Shown here: one piece after another, positions 41,965 to 51,506 of the stretch | Layout of the letters: each line of letters starts with the position of its first letter | Position numbering within the stretch: the first letter of the stretch is position 1 | DNA from: WHSM01 sp036375165 | GTDB taxonomy: Bacteria > Actinomycetota > Actinomycetes > Mycobacteriales > Micromonosporaceae | NCBI GenBank assembly: GCA_036375165.1 | Contig: DASUSI010000053.1 | Coordinates: forward strand, 1 to 64,000 | Direction of reading: 5' to 3' | Length of the DNA: 64,000 nucleotides | The notes under the pieces: model-generated | Database searches by the model: none | What the model was told of the DNA's origin: nothing | The model's input: only the letters and a program-made list of their open reading frames with translations | Program-made: the position numbers and the translations under genes

Positions 41965-43653
41965 ATGACGCAAGGACACCCGGATCTCGCCCCACCACCT
42001 CCGCTTTCCGCAGGCTCGCTGCGGGTCATGCCGTTGGGCGGGCTCGGAGCCATCGGCCGGAACATGACGGTCTTCGAGTACGACGGACGGCTGCTGATCG
42101 TGGACTGCGGGGTGCTTTTCCCCGACGTGGACCAGCCCGGTGTGGATCTGATCCTGCCCGACTTCACCCCGATCGCCGACCGCTTGGAGGACGTCGAGGC
42201 GGTGGTGCTCACTCACGGGCACGAAGACCACATCGGGGCGGTGCCGTACCTGTTGCAACTCAAACCCGACATGCCGCTGGTGGGCTCCAAGTTCACGCTC
42301 GCACTGGTGGAGGCGAAGCTCAACGAGCGGCGGATCGAGCCGTACACGCTGACCGTGCGGGAGGGCCAGCGGGAACGGTTGGGTCCTTTCGACTGCGAGT
42401 TCTTCGCGGTGAACCACTCAATCCCGGACGCGCTCGCGCTCGCGATCCGGACCGGCGCGGGCACCGTGCTGCACACCGGCGACTTCAAGATGGATCAGTT
42501 GCCGCTGGACAACCGGGTGACCGACCTCGGTGGCTTCGCCCGGCTCGGGGCCGAGGGCGTCGACCTGCTGCTGTCCGACTCGACCAACGCGGAAGTCCCC
42601 GGCTTCGTGACCTCGGAGCGGGAGATCTTCCCGGTGCTCGACGAACTGTTCCGCACGGCCCGGGGCCGGGTGATCGCGGCGTCGTTCGCCTCCCACGTGC
42701 ACCGGGTGCAGCAGGTGCTGGACGCGGCCGCCAGCCACGGCCGGAAGGTCGCGCTGGTCGGCCGGTCGATGGTGCGCAACATGGGCATCGCCCGGGACCT
42801 CGGCCTGCTGCGGATCCCCGGCGGCCTGGTGGTCAGCATGGACGAGGCCGCCGAATTGCCCGCCAACCAGATCGTCTTCATGTCCACCGGCTCACAGGGC
42901 GAGCCGATGAGCGCGCTCGGGCGGATGGCGACCGGCGACCACCGGCACATCAAGGTGCAGCCCGGCGACACGGTGGTGCTCGCGTCGTCCCTGGTGCCCG
43001 GCAACGAGACCGCGGTCTACCGGGTGATCAACGGGCTGTCCCGGGCCGGAGCGGTGGTGATCCACAAGGACATCGCCAAGGTTCACGTCTCCGGCCACGC
43101 GCCGGCCGGTGAACTGCTCTACCTGCTGAACCTGGTCCGGCCCCGCAACTTCATGCCGGTGCACGGGGAATGGCGACACCTGCGGGCGCACGCCCGGCTG
43201 GCGCTGCACACCGGGGTACCGCCGAGGGGCGTGGTGATCGCTGAGGACGGCGATGTGATCGACCTCGTTGAGGGTGCCGCGCGCCGGGTGGGCCACGTCA
43301 AGTCCCGGTACGTGTACGTGGACGGCCTTGCGGTCGGTGACGTCGGGGAGACCCTGCTCACCGAACGCAAGATCCTGGGTGACGGTGGTTTCATCGCGAC
43401 CACCGTCGTGGTCGACTCGGTCACCGGCAAAGTGGTCGGCGGGCCTACCGTCTCGGCGAAGGGGTTCAGTGAGGACCCGGCGGTGTTCGACGCGGTACTG
43501 CCGTTGATCACCGACGCGCTGGACCGCGCCGCCGAGGAAGGTGTCTCCGACCCGCACCAGTTGCAGCAGGTGGTACGTCGTACCGTCGGCCGTTGGGTGA
43601 ACGAGACCTATCGGCGGCGTCCGATGATCGTGCCGACCGTCGTGGAGGTGTGA
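41965..43653 (+). CDS. rnj: Ribonuclease J
   Basis: A 562-residue metallo-beta-lactamase-fold nuclease with 5'-3' exo- and endonuclease activity. The zinc motif THGHEDH lies at 83-89, and later GDFKMDQLPLD, SDSTNAE, the beta-CASP motif SFASHVHRVQQV and STGSQGEPM are present. The N-terminal 20 residues (Pro-rich) and C-terminal RRRPMIVPTVVEV are typical. ATG 41965 is preferred over in-frame starts inside dapA. It acts with PNPase (27.7 kb) in RNA turnover. Confidence 0.95.
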   Translation: MTQGHPDLAPPPPLSAGSLRVMPLGGLGAIGRNMTVFEYDGRLLIVDCGVLFPDVDQPGVDLILPDFTPIADRLEDVEAVVLTHGHEDHIGAVPYLLQLKPDMPLVGSKFTLALVEAKLNERRIEPYTLTVREGQRERLGPFDCEFFAVNHSIPDALALAIRTGAGTVLHTGDFKMDQLPLDNRVTDLGGFARLGAEGVDLLLSDSTNAEVPGFVTSEREIFPVLDELFRTARGRVIAASFASHVHRVQQVLDAAASHGRKVALVGRSMVRNMGIARDLGLLRIPGGLVVSMDEAAELPANQIVFMSTGSQGEPMSALGRMATGDHRHIKVQPGDTVVLASSLVPGNETAVYRVINGLSRAGAVVIHKDIAKVHVSGHAPAGELLYLLNLVRPRNFMPVHGEWRHLRAHARLALHTGVPPRGVVIAEDGDVIDLVEGAARRVGHVKSRYVYVDGLAVGDVGETLLTERKILGDGGFIATTVVVDSVTGKVVGGPTVSAKGFSEDPAVFDAVLPLITDALDRAAEEGVSDPHQLQQVVRRTVGRWVNETYRRRPMIVPTVVEV

Positions 43654-43663
43654 TCCACCTACG

Positions 43664-44203
43664 GTGGCCACCGTCCACACCGTCGGCCACGGGGCTCGCC
43701 CGATCGAGGAGTTCCTCGGGTTGTTGCGGTCCGCATCGGTCGACGTCCTCGCGGATGTGCGCCGGTTCCCCGGCTCCCGGCGGCATCCGCGGTTCGGGCG
43801 GGAACCACTCGCCGCTGCCCTGGCGGCGGCGGGCATCCGATACGAGTGGCACGGTGGGGCGCTCGGTGGCAGGCGGTCCCGCCGGCCCGGGTCCCGGCAC
43901 ACCGCGCTGCGAAACGCCGGCTTCGCCGGCTACGCCGACCAGATGGACTCCCGGGAGTTTCGACACGCCGTACTCGACCTGCGGCGGCGTGCGGAGGCGG
44001 GAGAGCGGATCGCGGTGATGTGTGCGGAGACCCTGTGGTGGCGCTGCCATCGGTGTTTCATCGCGGACGCCTTGGTGCTGCTGGACACCGAGGTGGTGCA
44101 TCTGGTGGCGCCGGGGCAGTCGCAGCGCCACCGGCCGCACGCCACGTTGCGTGGCGGGGAGGACGGCTGGCCGGTGTACGACGTACCCGACACCCTGTTG
44201 TGA
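43664..44203 (+). CDS. DUF488 family protein
   Basis: A 179-residue DUF488 protein: N-terminal TVGHGARPIEEFLGLLRSASVDVLADVRRFPGSRRHPRF, then YEWHGGALGGRR and MCAETLWWRCHRCFIADALV with the conserved Cys-Ala-Glu and Trp-Arg-Cys-His. The GTG start is 10 bp after the RNase J stop. Function is not known; a nucleic-acid or redox role has been suggested for the family. The Cys/His cluster may bind metal. Confidence 0.87.
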   Translation: MATVHTVGHGARPIEEFLGLLRSASVDVLADVRRFPGSRRHPRFGREPLAAALAAAGIRYEWHGGALGGRRSRRPGSRHTALRNAGFAGYADQMDSREFRHAVLDLRRRAEAGERIAVMCAETLWWRCHRCFIADALVLLDTEVVHLVAPGQSQRHRPHATLRGGEDGWPVYDVPDTLL

Positions 44204-44338
44204 CGCCGCTTTGCCATGGAATCGACAGCTCGTTGCTGGAGCCTCCCGCCCGGTGGCAGCGAGATATCGGTGAACCGTTGCGGCGGTGAGGGGATCGCTC
44301 AGGTGCGAATCGGTCTGCTCGGTGACTAGCGTGGGGGC

Positions 44339-44797
44339 GTGGGGTACCGGCTGCTCGCCGACGCGGTGATGGTGGTGCACTTCGGCTTCCTGGGGTACGT
44401 GGTGCTGGGTGGCTTCCTGGCCTGGCGCTGGCTGTGGGCGCTGCTGCCCCATCTGCTGGCCGCCGGGTGGGGTGGACTCACCGTGGGGTTCCCCGCGACC
44501 CTGGCCTGTCCGCTGACCGCCTGGGAGGATTCAGCACGCCAGGCCGCGGGGCAGCAGGGGCTCCCGGCCAGTGGGTTCATCGACCACTACCTGGAAGGTG
44601 TGGTCTATCCCGAGCGCTACACCGGACTGATCCAGGGATCAGCCGCGGTGGTGGCGTTGGTGTCCTGGGTCGGGGCGTACCGTCGGATCCGGGCCCGGTC
44701 GACGGTCCTCCCGGGGGCCGGACAACGGGTCCCGGGACACCTGGCCGACGACGTCGGACGGCACGACACCCCGACCGGACACAGTGCGAAAAGCTGA
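44339..44797 (+). CDS. DUF2784 membrane protein
   Basis: A 152-residue DUF2784 protein with three to four membrane helices: LLADAVMVVHFGFLGYVVLGGF, a tryptophan-rich middle (WRWLWALLPHLLAAGWGG), FPATLACPLTAWEDSARQ and GLIQGSAAVVALVSWVGAY. The CPLTxWE motif is the family hallmark. The function is unknown. GTG 44339 follows CTAGCGTGGGGGC. Just downstream is ftsK. Confidence 0.85.
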   Translation: MGYRLLADAVMVVHFGFLGYVVLGGFLAWRWLWALLPHLLAAGWGGLTVGFPATLACPLTAWEDSARQAAGQQGLPASGFIDHYLEGVVYPERYTGLIQGSAAVVALVSWVGAYRRIRARSTVLPGAGQRVPGHLADDVGRHDTPTGHSAKS

Positions 44798-44831
44798 GGT
44801 CAACCGGGCACTCGGGGATACGGTGTGGGTC

Positions 44832-47294
44832 ATGGCCGGCCGGACCACGAGAAGGTCACGCGCCCGCGGAACGACCTCCAGGTCGAACCAGCGGGCGCGT
44901 CGTACCACGTCCGGCACCCGGACCCGCAGGCGTGCCCCGACCCGCCGGACCGCCCCCGACCACAGTGCCCTGGCCACGATCGGCATCGCGCTCGCCGGGA
45001 TCTGGATGGCGGCGGCGCACGCGGTCGGTTGGACCGTGCGGGCGGTCGGCCGGCACGCGGCGACCGCCAGGGACCTGGATCCGGTCCACCGGCGGGACGG
45101 GCTCGGCCTGCTGGCCCTCGGGCTGGGAACCGTGCTCGCCGTCGCGGTGTGGTTCGACGCCGCCGGCCCGGTGGGCTTCCAGCTGGCCCGGTGGGTACGC
45201 CAGGGTGTCGGTGCGCTCGCCGCGGCACTGCCGCCGCTGCTGCTCGCCGCGGCGGTGCGCCTGATGCGCAACCCGGGCGACCCGGCGCACCGGGGCCGGC
45301 ATGTGGTGGGCTGGACCGCGCTGCTGCTGTCGTCGGCGGGTCTGCTGCACCTGTTCCGCAACCGACCCCCGACCGTGAACCAGCAGGCGTTCGCCGGCGG
45401 GGTGCTGGGCGACCTGGTGGGAGGCGGCCTGGCCTGGGCAGTCTCCCCGTGGCTGGCGTTGGCGTTGCTGCTGCTGTTGTTCGGGTTCGGGGTGCTGGTG
45501 GTGACCGCGACCCCGGTCAACAAGGTGCCGGAGCGCCTGGCGCAGCTGCGGGACCTGGCTCTCGGCCGGTCCGCGCCTGAGGCTGTGGCCGAACCCGAAC
45601 CGGAAGCCCCGGTACGACTACGTCGCTCCACCCGTCGACGGCAGGGTGTGTTCGCGGTACCGCCCGAGGATGCCGAGCCGGAGGTTCCCGCCGAGACCGG
45701 GCCGCAGCCGACGGTGCTGATTTCGCAGAAACCGGCGGGTCCCGGGCGTGGCCGGCTCGCTCCGCCCGCGCACACCCCACCACCGACCCGGGCCGAGCAA
45801 CTCGCGTTGAACGGAGCGGAAGGCGACTACCGGCTGCCGCCGGCCCGGCTGCTCAAGCAGGGGCCACCGCCGAAGGCCCGCAGCCGGGCCAACGACGTGG
45901 TGATCGCATCGCTGCAGGAGGTGTTCGAGCAGTTCAATGTGGACGCGGCGGTGACCGGTTTCGCCCGGGGGCCGACGGTAACCCGGTACGAGGTCGAGCT
46001 CGGTCCCGGGGTGAAAGTGGAGCGGATCACCCAGCTCTCCCGCAATATCGCGTACGCCGTGAAGAGCCCGGACGTGCGGATCATCAGCCCGATCCCTGGT
46101 AAGAGCGCGGTGGGGGTGGAGATCCCGAACAGCGACCGGGAGGACGTGTCCCTGGCAGACGTACTGCGAAGCCGCGCGGCCACGACCGACCATCACTCGA
46201 TGCTGGCCGGGCTCGGTAAGGACATCGAAGGCGGGTACGTGGTCGCGAACCTCGCCCGGATGCCGCACATGCTGATCGCTGGCGCGACCGGCGCGGGCAA
46301 GTCCAGTTGCATCAACGCGTTGCTGGTCTCGGTGCTGAGCCGGGCCACGCCGGACGAGGTCAGGTTGTTGCTGATCGACCCCAAGCGGGTGGAGCTGACC
46401 GGCTACGAAGGCATCCCACACCTGGTCACGCCGATCGTGACCAACCCGAAGAAGGCCGCGGATGCGCTGCAATGGGTGGTCCGGGAGATGGACGTCCGGT
46501 ACGAGGACCTGGCCGCGAGCGGTGTGCGCCACCTCGACGACTTCAACCGCAAGGTCCGAAAGGGAGAGATCAAAGCTCCGCCGGGAAGCGAGCGGGTGTA
46601 CCGGCCGTACCCGTACCTGCTGGTGATCGTGGACGAGTTGGCCGACCTGATGATGGTGGCGCCGCGCGACGTGGAGGACGCGATCGTACGGATCACCCAG
46701 CTCGCCCGAGCCGCGGGGATCCACCTGGTACTGGCCACCCAGCGGCCCTCAGTGGACGTGGTGACCGGGTTGATCAAGGCGAACGTGCCTTCCCGACTGG
46801 CGTTCGCCACCTCCTCGCTGGCTGACAGCCGGGTGATCCTGGATCAGCCCGGTGCCGAGAAGCTGATCGGTCGCGGCGACGGGCTGTTCCTTCCGATGGG
46901 GGCGAGTAAGCCGATCCGGTTGCAGGGCGCCTGGGTGTCCGAACCGGAAATCCACGCCATCGTGAAGTTCTGCAAGGACCAACGTGACCCGGAGTACCGC
47001 AACGACGTGCTGACCGCCGCGCAGGACGGCAGGCGCAAGGTCGACGAGGACGTCGGGGACGACCTCGACCTGCTGTTGCAGGCGGTGGAGCTCGTGGTCA
47101 CCACGCAGTTCGGGTCCACGTCGATGCTGCAACGCAAGCTCCGAGTCGGGTTCGCCAAGGCGGGCCGGTTGATGGATCTGATGGAGACCCGTGGCGTGGT
47201 CGGCCCCAGTGAGGGCTCCAAGGCACGTGATGTGCTGGTGAAACCGGACGAGTTGGAGGAGGTGCTGGCCGGGATCCGCGACGGGTCCGGGTGA
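44832..47294 (+). CDS. ftsK: DNA translocase FtsK/SpoIIIE
   Basis: An 820-residue septal DNA pump. A basic N-terminus (residues 1-45) is followed by four membrane helices (about 60-230), a Pro-rich linker (about 235-340) and the motor. Walker A GATGAGKSS is near 484-492, Walker B LLVIVDELADLM, and the C-terminal gamma winged helix includes FGSTSMLQRKLRVGFAKAGRLMDLME. ATG 44832 was chosen; the reading frame extends further upstream into the DUF2784 gene. Location before rimO-pgsA-cinA is conserved. Confidence 0.96.
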   Translation: MAGRTTRRSRARGTTSRSNQRARRTTSGTRTRRRAPTRRTAPDHSALATIGIALAGIWMAAAHAVGWTVRAVGRHAATARDLDPVHRRDGLGLLALGLGTVLAVAVWFDAAGPVGFQLARWVRQGVGALAAALPPLLLAAAVRLMRNPGDPAHRGRHVVGWTALLLSSAGLLHLFRNRPPTVNQQAFAGGVLGDLVGGGLAWAVSPWLALALLLLLFGFGVLVVTATPVNKVPERLAQLRDLALGRSAPEAVAEPEPEAPVRLRRSTRRRQGVFAVPPEDAEPEVPAETGPQPTVLISQKPAGPGRGRLAPPAHTPPPTRAEQLALNGAEGDYRLPPARLLKQGPPPKARSRANDVVIASLQEVFEQFNVDAAVTGFARGPTVTRYEVELGPGVKVERITQLSRNIAYAVKSPDVRIISPIPGKSAVGVEIPNSDREDVSLADVLRSRAATTDHHSMLAGLGKDIEGGYVVANLARMPHMLIAGATGAGKSSCINALLVSVLSRATPDEVRLLLIDPKRVELTGYEGIPHLVTPIVTNPKKAADALQWVVREMDVRYEDLAASGVRHLDDFNRKVRKGEIKAPPGSERVYRPYPYLLVIVDELADLMMVAPRDVEDAIVRITQLARAAGIHLVLATQRPSVDVVTGLIKANVPSRLAFATSSLADSRVILDQPGAEKLIGRGDGLFLPMGASKPIRLQGAWVSEPEIHAIVKFCKDQRDPEYRNDVLTAAQDGRRKVDEDVGDDLDLLLQAVELVVTTQFGSTSMLQRKLRVGFAKAGRLMDLMETRGVVGPSEGSKARDVLVKPDELEEVLAGIRDGSG

Positions 47295-47365
47295 CCCGAC
47301 GGTCCCTGTCCTGGTGCACCGCCCGGACCGCCGTGTCGCCCGGCCGGGCCGGGTACCCTCGGTGG

Positions 47366-48799
47366 GTGCCCGCACCCACCGAAGCCAACCGGGTGGCCCT
47401 GGTGACCCTCGGCTGCGCCCGCAACGAGGTCGATTCCGAAGAACTCGCCGCCCGGCTCTCCGACGACGGCTGGGCGGTCACCACGGACGGCGAGGGCGCT
47501 GACCTGGTCCTGGTCAACACCTGCGGGTTCGTTGAGGAGGCGAAGCAGGAGTCGATCGACACCCTGCTCGCGGCTTCGGACACCGGCGCGAAAGTCGTCG
47601 CCACGGGCTGCCTCGCCGAACGTTACGGCCGCACCCTCGCCAAGGAACTGCCCGAGGCCGACGCGGTGCTCGGCTTCGACCACTACCCCGAGATCGCCAA
47701 CCGGCTACGGGCGGTGCTGGCCGGGGAGCGGATCGAGTCCCACGTTCCCCGGGACCGTCGCGCGCTGCTGCCGATCACCCCGGTGGAGCGTCGCGCCGCG
47801 CCCGTGGTGGTTCCCGGGCACGCGGCGGCCGACGAGCACGCCCCGGCGCACTTGAAGGTGTTGCGGAAGCGACTCAGCCCGGGTCCGGTCGCGCTGCTGA
47901 AGCTCGCCAGTGGCTGTGACCGCCGGTGTTCGTTCTGCGCCATCCCGTCGTACCGGGGAGCCTTCGTCTCCCGCACGCCCGACGAACTGCTCGCCGAGGC
48001 CCAGTGGCTCGCCGGGCAGGGCGCCCGGGAACTGGTCCTGGTCAGCGAGAATTCCAGCTCGTACGGCAAGGACCTGGGTGACACCCGGCTGCTGGAGAAG
48101 CTGTTGCCGCAGTTGGCCGTGGTGCCCGGGATCGGGCGAGTCCGGGTGAGCTACCTGCAGCCGGCGGAGACCCGGCCGGGCCTGATCCAGGCGATCGCCA
48201 CCACACCGGGTGTCGCGCCGTACTTCGACCTGTCCTTCCAGCACTCCAGCGAGCCGGTGTTACGCCGGATGCGTCGGTTCGGTTCCACCGAGCGGTTCCT
48301 GGAGCTGCTTTCGGCGGTCCGTTCCCTGGAGCCGGCGGCGGGGGTACGCACCAACGTGATCGTCGGCTTCCCGGGGGAGACCCGCGCGGACGTGGCCGAG
48401 TTGGAGCGGTTCCTGTGCCAGGCGCGGCTGGACGCGATCGGCGTGTTCGGTTACAGCGACGAGGACGGCACCGAAGCGGCCACGCTCCCGGGCAAGGTGC
48501 GTCGGGACACCATCAGGCGACGGAACGAGAAGTTGAGTTCCCTTGCCGACCGGCTGGTCACCGAGCGGGCCGCCGAGCGGGTCGGGGAGATCGTCGAGGT
48601 GCTGGTGGAGTCGATCTCGGACGGTATGGTCGAGGGACGCGCCGCCCATCAGGCACCAGAGGTCGACGGCACCACCACGATCCGCGCCGGTTCCGGTTTC
48701 GCTGTGGGTGACCTGGTGCGGGCCCGGGTCGTGGCCAGCGACGGTGTCGACCTGCATGCCGAGCCGCTGGATGGCGGCCCGCTCGGGGCCCGGCCGTGA
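47366..48799 (+). CDS. rimO: Ribosomal protein S12 methylthiotransferase
   Basis: A 477-residue radical SAM methylthiotransferase acting on S12 Asp. The N-terminal UPF0004 part has three conserved Cys in LGCARNEVDSE, NTCGF and ATGCLAERY; the SAM cluster is C184-x3-C188-x2-C191 (CDRRCSFC). A C-terminal TRAM domain includes VGEIVEVLVES and FAVGDLVRARVV. GTG 47366 gives the family start VPAPTEANRVALVTLGC. The stop overlaps the pgsA start by 4 nt. Confidence 0.95.
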   Translation: MPAPTEANRVALVTLGCARNEVDSEELAARLSDDGWAVTTDGEGADLVLVNTCGFVEEAKQESIDTLLAASDTGAKVVATGCLAERYGRTLAKELPEADAVLGFDHYPEIANRLRAVLAGERIESHVPRDRRALLPITPVERRAAPVVVPGHAAADEHAPAHLKVLRKRLSPGPVALLKLASGCDRRCSFCAIPSYRGAFVSRTPDELLAEAQWLAGQGARELVLVSENSSSYGKDLGDTRLLEKLLPQLAVVPGIGRVRVSYLQPAETRPGLIQAIATTPGVAPYFDLSFQHSSEPVLRRMRRFGSTERFLELLSAVRSLEPAAGVRTNVIVGFPGETRADVAELERFLCQARLDAIGVFGYSDEDGTEAATLPGKVRRDTIRRRNEKLSSLADRLVTERAAERVGEIVEVLVESISDGMVEGRAAHQAPEVDGTTTIRAGSGFAVGDLVRARVVASDGVDLHAEPLDGGPLGARP

Positions 48800-49389
48800 G
48801 CAGCCCGCCACGACCCGCCGCCGAATCCGCGGTGAACGTGGCGAACGCGGTGACGTTGCTGCGCCTGGCCCTGATTCCGGTGTTCGTGGCCGTGGTCGTC
48901 GCCTCTGAGATGATCGACCCGGCGTGGCGGATCGCGGCCGCGGTGGCGTTCGGTGTCGCGTCGTTCACCGACTTCGTCGACGGTTGGCTGGCGCGCTGGC
49001 TGGACCAGGTGACCTCGTTCGGCAAGGTCGCTGACCCGATCGCGGACAAGGCGCTGACCGGGGCCGCGCTGCTGCTGCTCTCGGCGTACCAGGTGCTGCC
49101 GTGGTGGGTGACCGTGGTGATTCTGGTACGGGAGATCGGCGTGACGCTGATCCGGTTCTGGGTGATCCGGTACGGGGTGATCGCCGCGAGCCGGGGCGGT
49201 AAGGCCAAGACCGTACTGCAGATCGCGGCGATCGTGTGGTATCTGCTGCCCTGGCCGGCGCCGTTGGACCTGCTGGGCCCGTGGATCATGGGGATCGCGG
49301 TGGTGGTCACCGTCGTGACCGGGGTGGACTACGCGTTCCGGGCACTGGCGTTACGACGTTCGGCGGGCACGGAGGCCGGCGGTCGATGA
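48796..49389 (+). CDS. pgsA: CDP-diacylglycerol-glycerol-3-phosphate 3-phosphatidyltransferase
   Basis: A 197-residue membrane enzyme of phosphatidylglycerol synthesis. The CDP-alcohol motif DG-x2-AR-x8-G-x3-D-x3-D is complete (FVDGWLARWLDQVTSFGKVADPIADK), and about six hydrophobic segments follow the usual pattern. GTG 48796 overlaps the rimO stop; the end overlaps the cinA ATG (ATGA), forming an operon. A paralogous domain is in the fused gene at 37788. Confidence 0.93.
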   Translation: MSSPPRPAAESAVNVANAVTLLRLALIPVFVAVVVASEMIDPAWRIAAAVAFGVASFTDFVDGWLARWLDQVTSFGKVADPIADKALTGAALLLLSAYQVLPWWVTVVILVREIGVTLIRFWVIRYGVIAASRGGKAKTVLQIAAIVWYLLPWPAPLDLLGPWIMGIAVVVTVVTGVDYAFRALALRRSAGTEAGGR

Positions 49390-49862
49390 CCGTCGCGACC
49401 CTCGCCACGACCGTTGTGGCGGCGTTGCGGGCACGCGGCGAGACCCTGGCGGTCGCCGAGTCGCTCACCGGCGGTTCGCTGGCCGCCGCGGTCGTTGACG
49501 TCACCGGGGCAAGTGACGTGTTCCGCGGCGGACTGGTGCTCTACGCCGTGGACCTCAAGGTGACGCTGGGTGGCGTACCGCGGGATCTGATCGAACGTCG
49601 CGGACCGGTGCACCCTCGGGTGGCCGCCGCGATGGCCGACGGTGCCCGGCTGCGCTGCGCGGCGACCTGGGGTCTGGCCACCACGGGTGTGGCTGGGCCG
49701 GACCCGCACGGCGGGCAACCACCGGGCACCGTGTGGCTGGGACTGGCTTCGCCGTCCGGGGCGTCCACCCGGCAGCACCGGCTCACGGGGGACCGGGCGG
49801 CGGTCCGCGCCGGCTCGGTCCGGGCGGCACTGGAATGGCTGGCTGAGACCCTGAGTGAATGA
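49386..49862 (+). CDS. cinA: CinA family protein (nicotinamide-nucleotide amidohydrolase-like)
   Basis: A 158-residue C-terminal-type CinA/PncC domain: LAVAESLTGGSLAAAVVDVTGASDVFRGGLVLYA with the catalytic Ser-x-Thr-Gly-Gly, GPVHPRVAAAMADGAR and TTGVAGPDPHGGQPPGTVWLGL. It is expected to deamidate NMN. The long N-terminal MoeA-like domain of other CinA proteins is absent. ATG 49386 overlaps the pgsA stop. The clgR gene follows after 150 bp. Confidence 0.92.
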   Translation: MTVATLATTVVAALRARGETLAVAESLTGGSLAAAVVDVTGASDVFRGGLVLYAVDLKVTLGGVPRDLIERRGPVHPRVAAAMADGARLRCAATWGLATTGVAGPDPHGGQPPGTVWLGLASPSGASTRQHRLTGDRAAVRAGSVRAALEWLAETLSE

Positions 49863-50011
49863 CGTCACGTCCCCGCGTCCCCGGACGGGGCGGTGTGAGG
49901 GCTCACCGTTGCCCCAGCTACGGTGTGGTGACCTGACGCGCCGTGATTCCGTCTGTCCGAACGCGTGGCGGCGGAGTACCGTGGCGGTCAACCCGTGAAT
50001 GGAGGTGCGCG

Positions 50012-50428
50012 ATGGTTCTGCTCCGGCGGGTCCTCGGCGACGCCCTGCGGTCGCGGCGACTTGACCAGGACAGGACGCTCCGCGACGTCTCCACAGCGGC
50101 GAACGTGAGCCTCGGCTACCTCTCTGAGATCGAGCGTGGCCAGAAGGAGGCTTCCAGCGAGTTGCTCGCCTCGATCTGCGAGGCCCTGGACGTGCGGCTC
50201 TCCGAGGTGCTCCGCGAGGCGAGCGGCACGATGGTGATCGCCGAGGAGATGGCGCAGATGGTGCAGTCGGCCGAAACCGTGCCGGCGACCGAGGTCGCGC
50301 CCGAGCCGGTGGGAGAAACCGGACGGCTCCCCGAACCCAGGCTGCAGACCACTTCGATCGAACTCCCGCTCACCTCTTCCACCGACGGTCTCGCCCCGCA
50401 CCGGCGGGACGTGGTGTACGCGGCCTGA
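50012..50428 (+). CDS. clgR: HTH transcriptional regulator ClgR-like
   Basis: A 138-residue Xre-type regulator. The HTH at about 7-65 contains LGDALRSRRLDQDRTLRDVSTAANVSLGYLSEIERGQKEASSELLASIC, a standard ClgR pattern, followed by a Glu/Pro-rich linker and DGLAPHRRDVVYAA at the end. The C-terminal Ala-Ala resembles the Clp-dependent degron of Streptomyces ClgR. In mycobacteria clgR precedes pspA and controls Clp protease and envelope-stress genes. ATG 50012 is 6 nt after TGGAGGTGC. No ClgR operator was found with confidence. Confidence 0.9.
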   Translation: MVLLRRVLGDALRSRRLDQDRTLRDVSTAANVSLGYLSEIERGQKEASSELLASICEALDVRLSEVLREASGTMVIAEEMAQMVQSAETVPATEVAPEPVGETGRLPEPRLQTTSIELPLTSSTDGLAPHRRDVVYAA

Positions 50429-50632
50429 CGACCGGCACGGCTTGATCACCGGGCCCGGTCTGACGCGCGACCGTTTCGGGTGGTTCTCCGCCACCTGTCG
50501 CACTTCCGGTCCCCGATACCATCCTGATTCCGGCGCCCTTGACATGACGCTCGGCACTGCCGCCTGACACGATGGATAGCGCGTCACGAGTCACGCACAC
50601 CCGCGGCGGGGCACCGCAGAGAGGACCGCGAG

Positions 50633-51484
50633 ATGGCGAATCCGTTCGTCAAGGCCTGGAAGTATCTGATGGCGGCGTTCGGCGCCAAGGTCGATGAGTA
50701 CGCCGATCCAAAAGTGCAGATCCAGCAGGCGATCGAAGAGTCGCAAAGGCAGCACCAGGCGCTCGTGCAGCAGGCCGCCGCGGTCATCGGCAACCAGCGC
50801 CAGTTGGAGATGAAACTTTCCCGCCAGCTCTCCGAGGTGGAGAAGCTGCAGGCGTCCGCGCGCCAGGCACTGACCCTGGCGGAGAAAGCACGCGCGGGGG
50901 GCGACGGCCAGAAGGCCGAGGAGTACGAGAAGGCCGCTCAGGTGTTCGCGACCCAGCTGGTCTCCGCTGAACAGGGGATTGAGGACCTCAAGACACTGCA
51001 TGACCAGGCGATCGGCGCGGCGGGCCGGGCCCGCAAGGCGGTCGAGGACAACGCGATGATGCTCAAGCAGAGACTCGCCGAGCGCACCAAACTGCTCAAC
51101 CAGCTCGAACAGGCGAAGATGCAGGAGCGGATCGCCACCTCCCTGGAGTCGATGAGCGAACTCGCCGCCCCCGGCAACGTGCCTTCCCTCGATGAGGTCC
51201 GGGAGAAGATCGAACAGCGGTACGCCGCGGCGCTGGGCCGGGCCGACCTGGCAGAGAACTCGGTGGAGGGCCGCATGATCGAAGTGGAGCGCTCAACCCT
51301 GGACGTCGCGGGCGCGAGCCGGCTGGATCAGATCCGCGCCAGTATGGCCACCGACCAGGTGGAGGCAGCCCCCCGGCGGGACGCCGTGGAGGCCGGGAAG
51401 CCACACCCGGATCCTGGTGCGGCAAAGGTCGAGGAGATCCGGGCCAGCCTCAAGGAACGCAACCCTGACACGCCGGCGAGCTAG
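50633..51484 (+). CDS. pspA: PspA/IM30 family membrane-stress protein
   Basis: A 283-residue coiled-coil protein of the PspA/IM30/Vipp1 type: amphipathic N-terminal helix (MANPFVKAWKYLMAAFGAKV), then long helices with QIQQAIEESQRQHQAL, LEMKLSRQLSEVEKLQASARQAL and IEDLKTLHDQA. The C-terminal 60 residues are less regular and charged. It binds membranes and forms scaffolds under envelope stress. Gene order clgR-pspA-pspM matches the mycobacterial set. It begins 204 bp after clgR. Confidence 0.93.
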   Translation: MANPFVKAWKYLMAAFGAKVDEYADPKVQIQQAIEESQRQHQALVQQAAAVIGNQRQLEMKLSRQLSEVEKLQASARQALTLAEKARAGGDGQKAEEYEKAAQVFATQLVSAEQGIEDLKTLHDQAIGAAGRARKAVEDNAMMLKQRLAERTKLLNQLEQAKMQERIATSLESMSELAAPGNVPSLDEVREKIEQRYAAALGRADLAENSVEGRMIEVERSTLDVAGASRLDQIRASMATDQVEAAPRRDAVEAGKPHPDPGAAKVEEIRASLKERNPDTPAS

Positions 51485-51506
51485 CCGAGCCCCGGAGGAG
51501 GTCGGA

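Noticed and set aside
50539..50544. TTGACA upstream of pspA as a -35 box
   Set aside because: No acceptable -10 hexamer lies 16-18 bp downstream, so a promoter could not be set.
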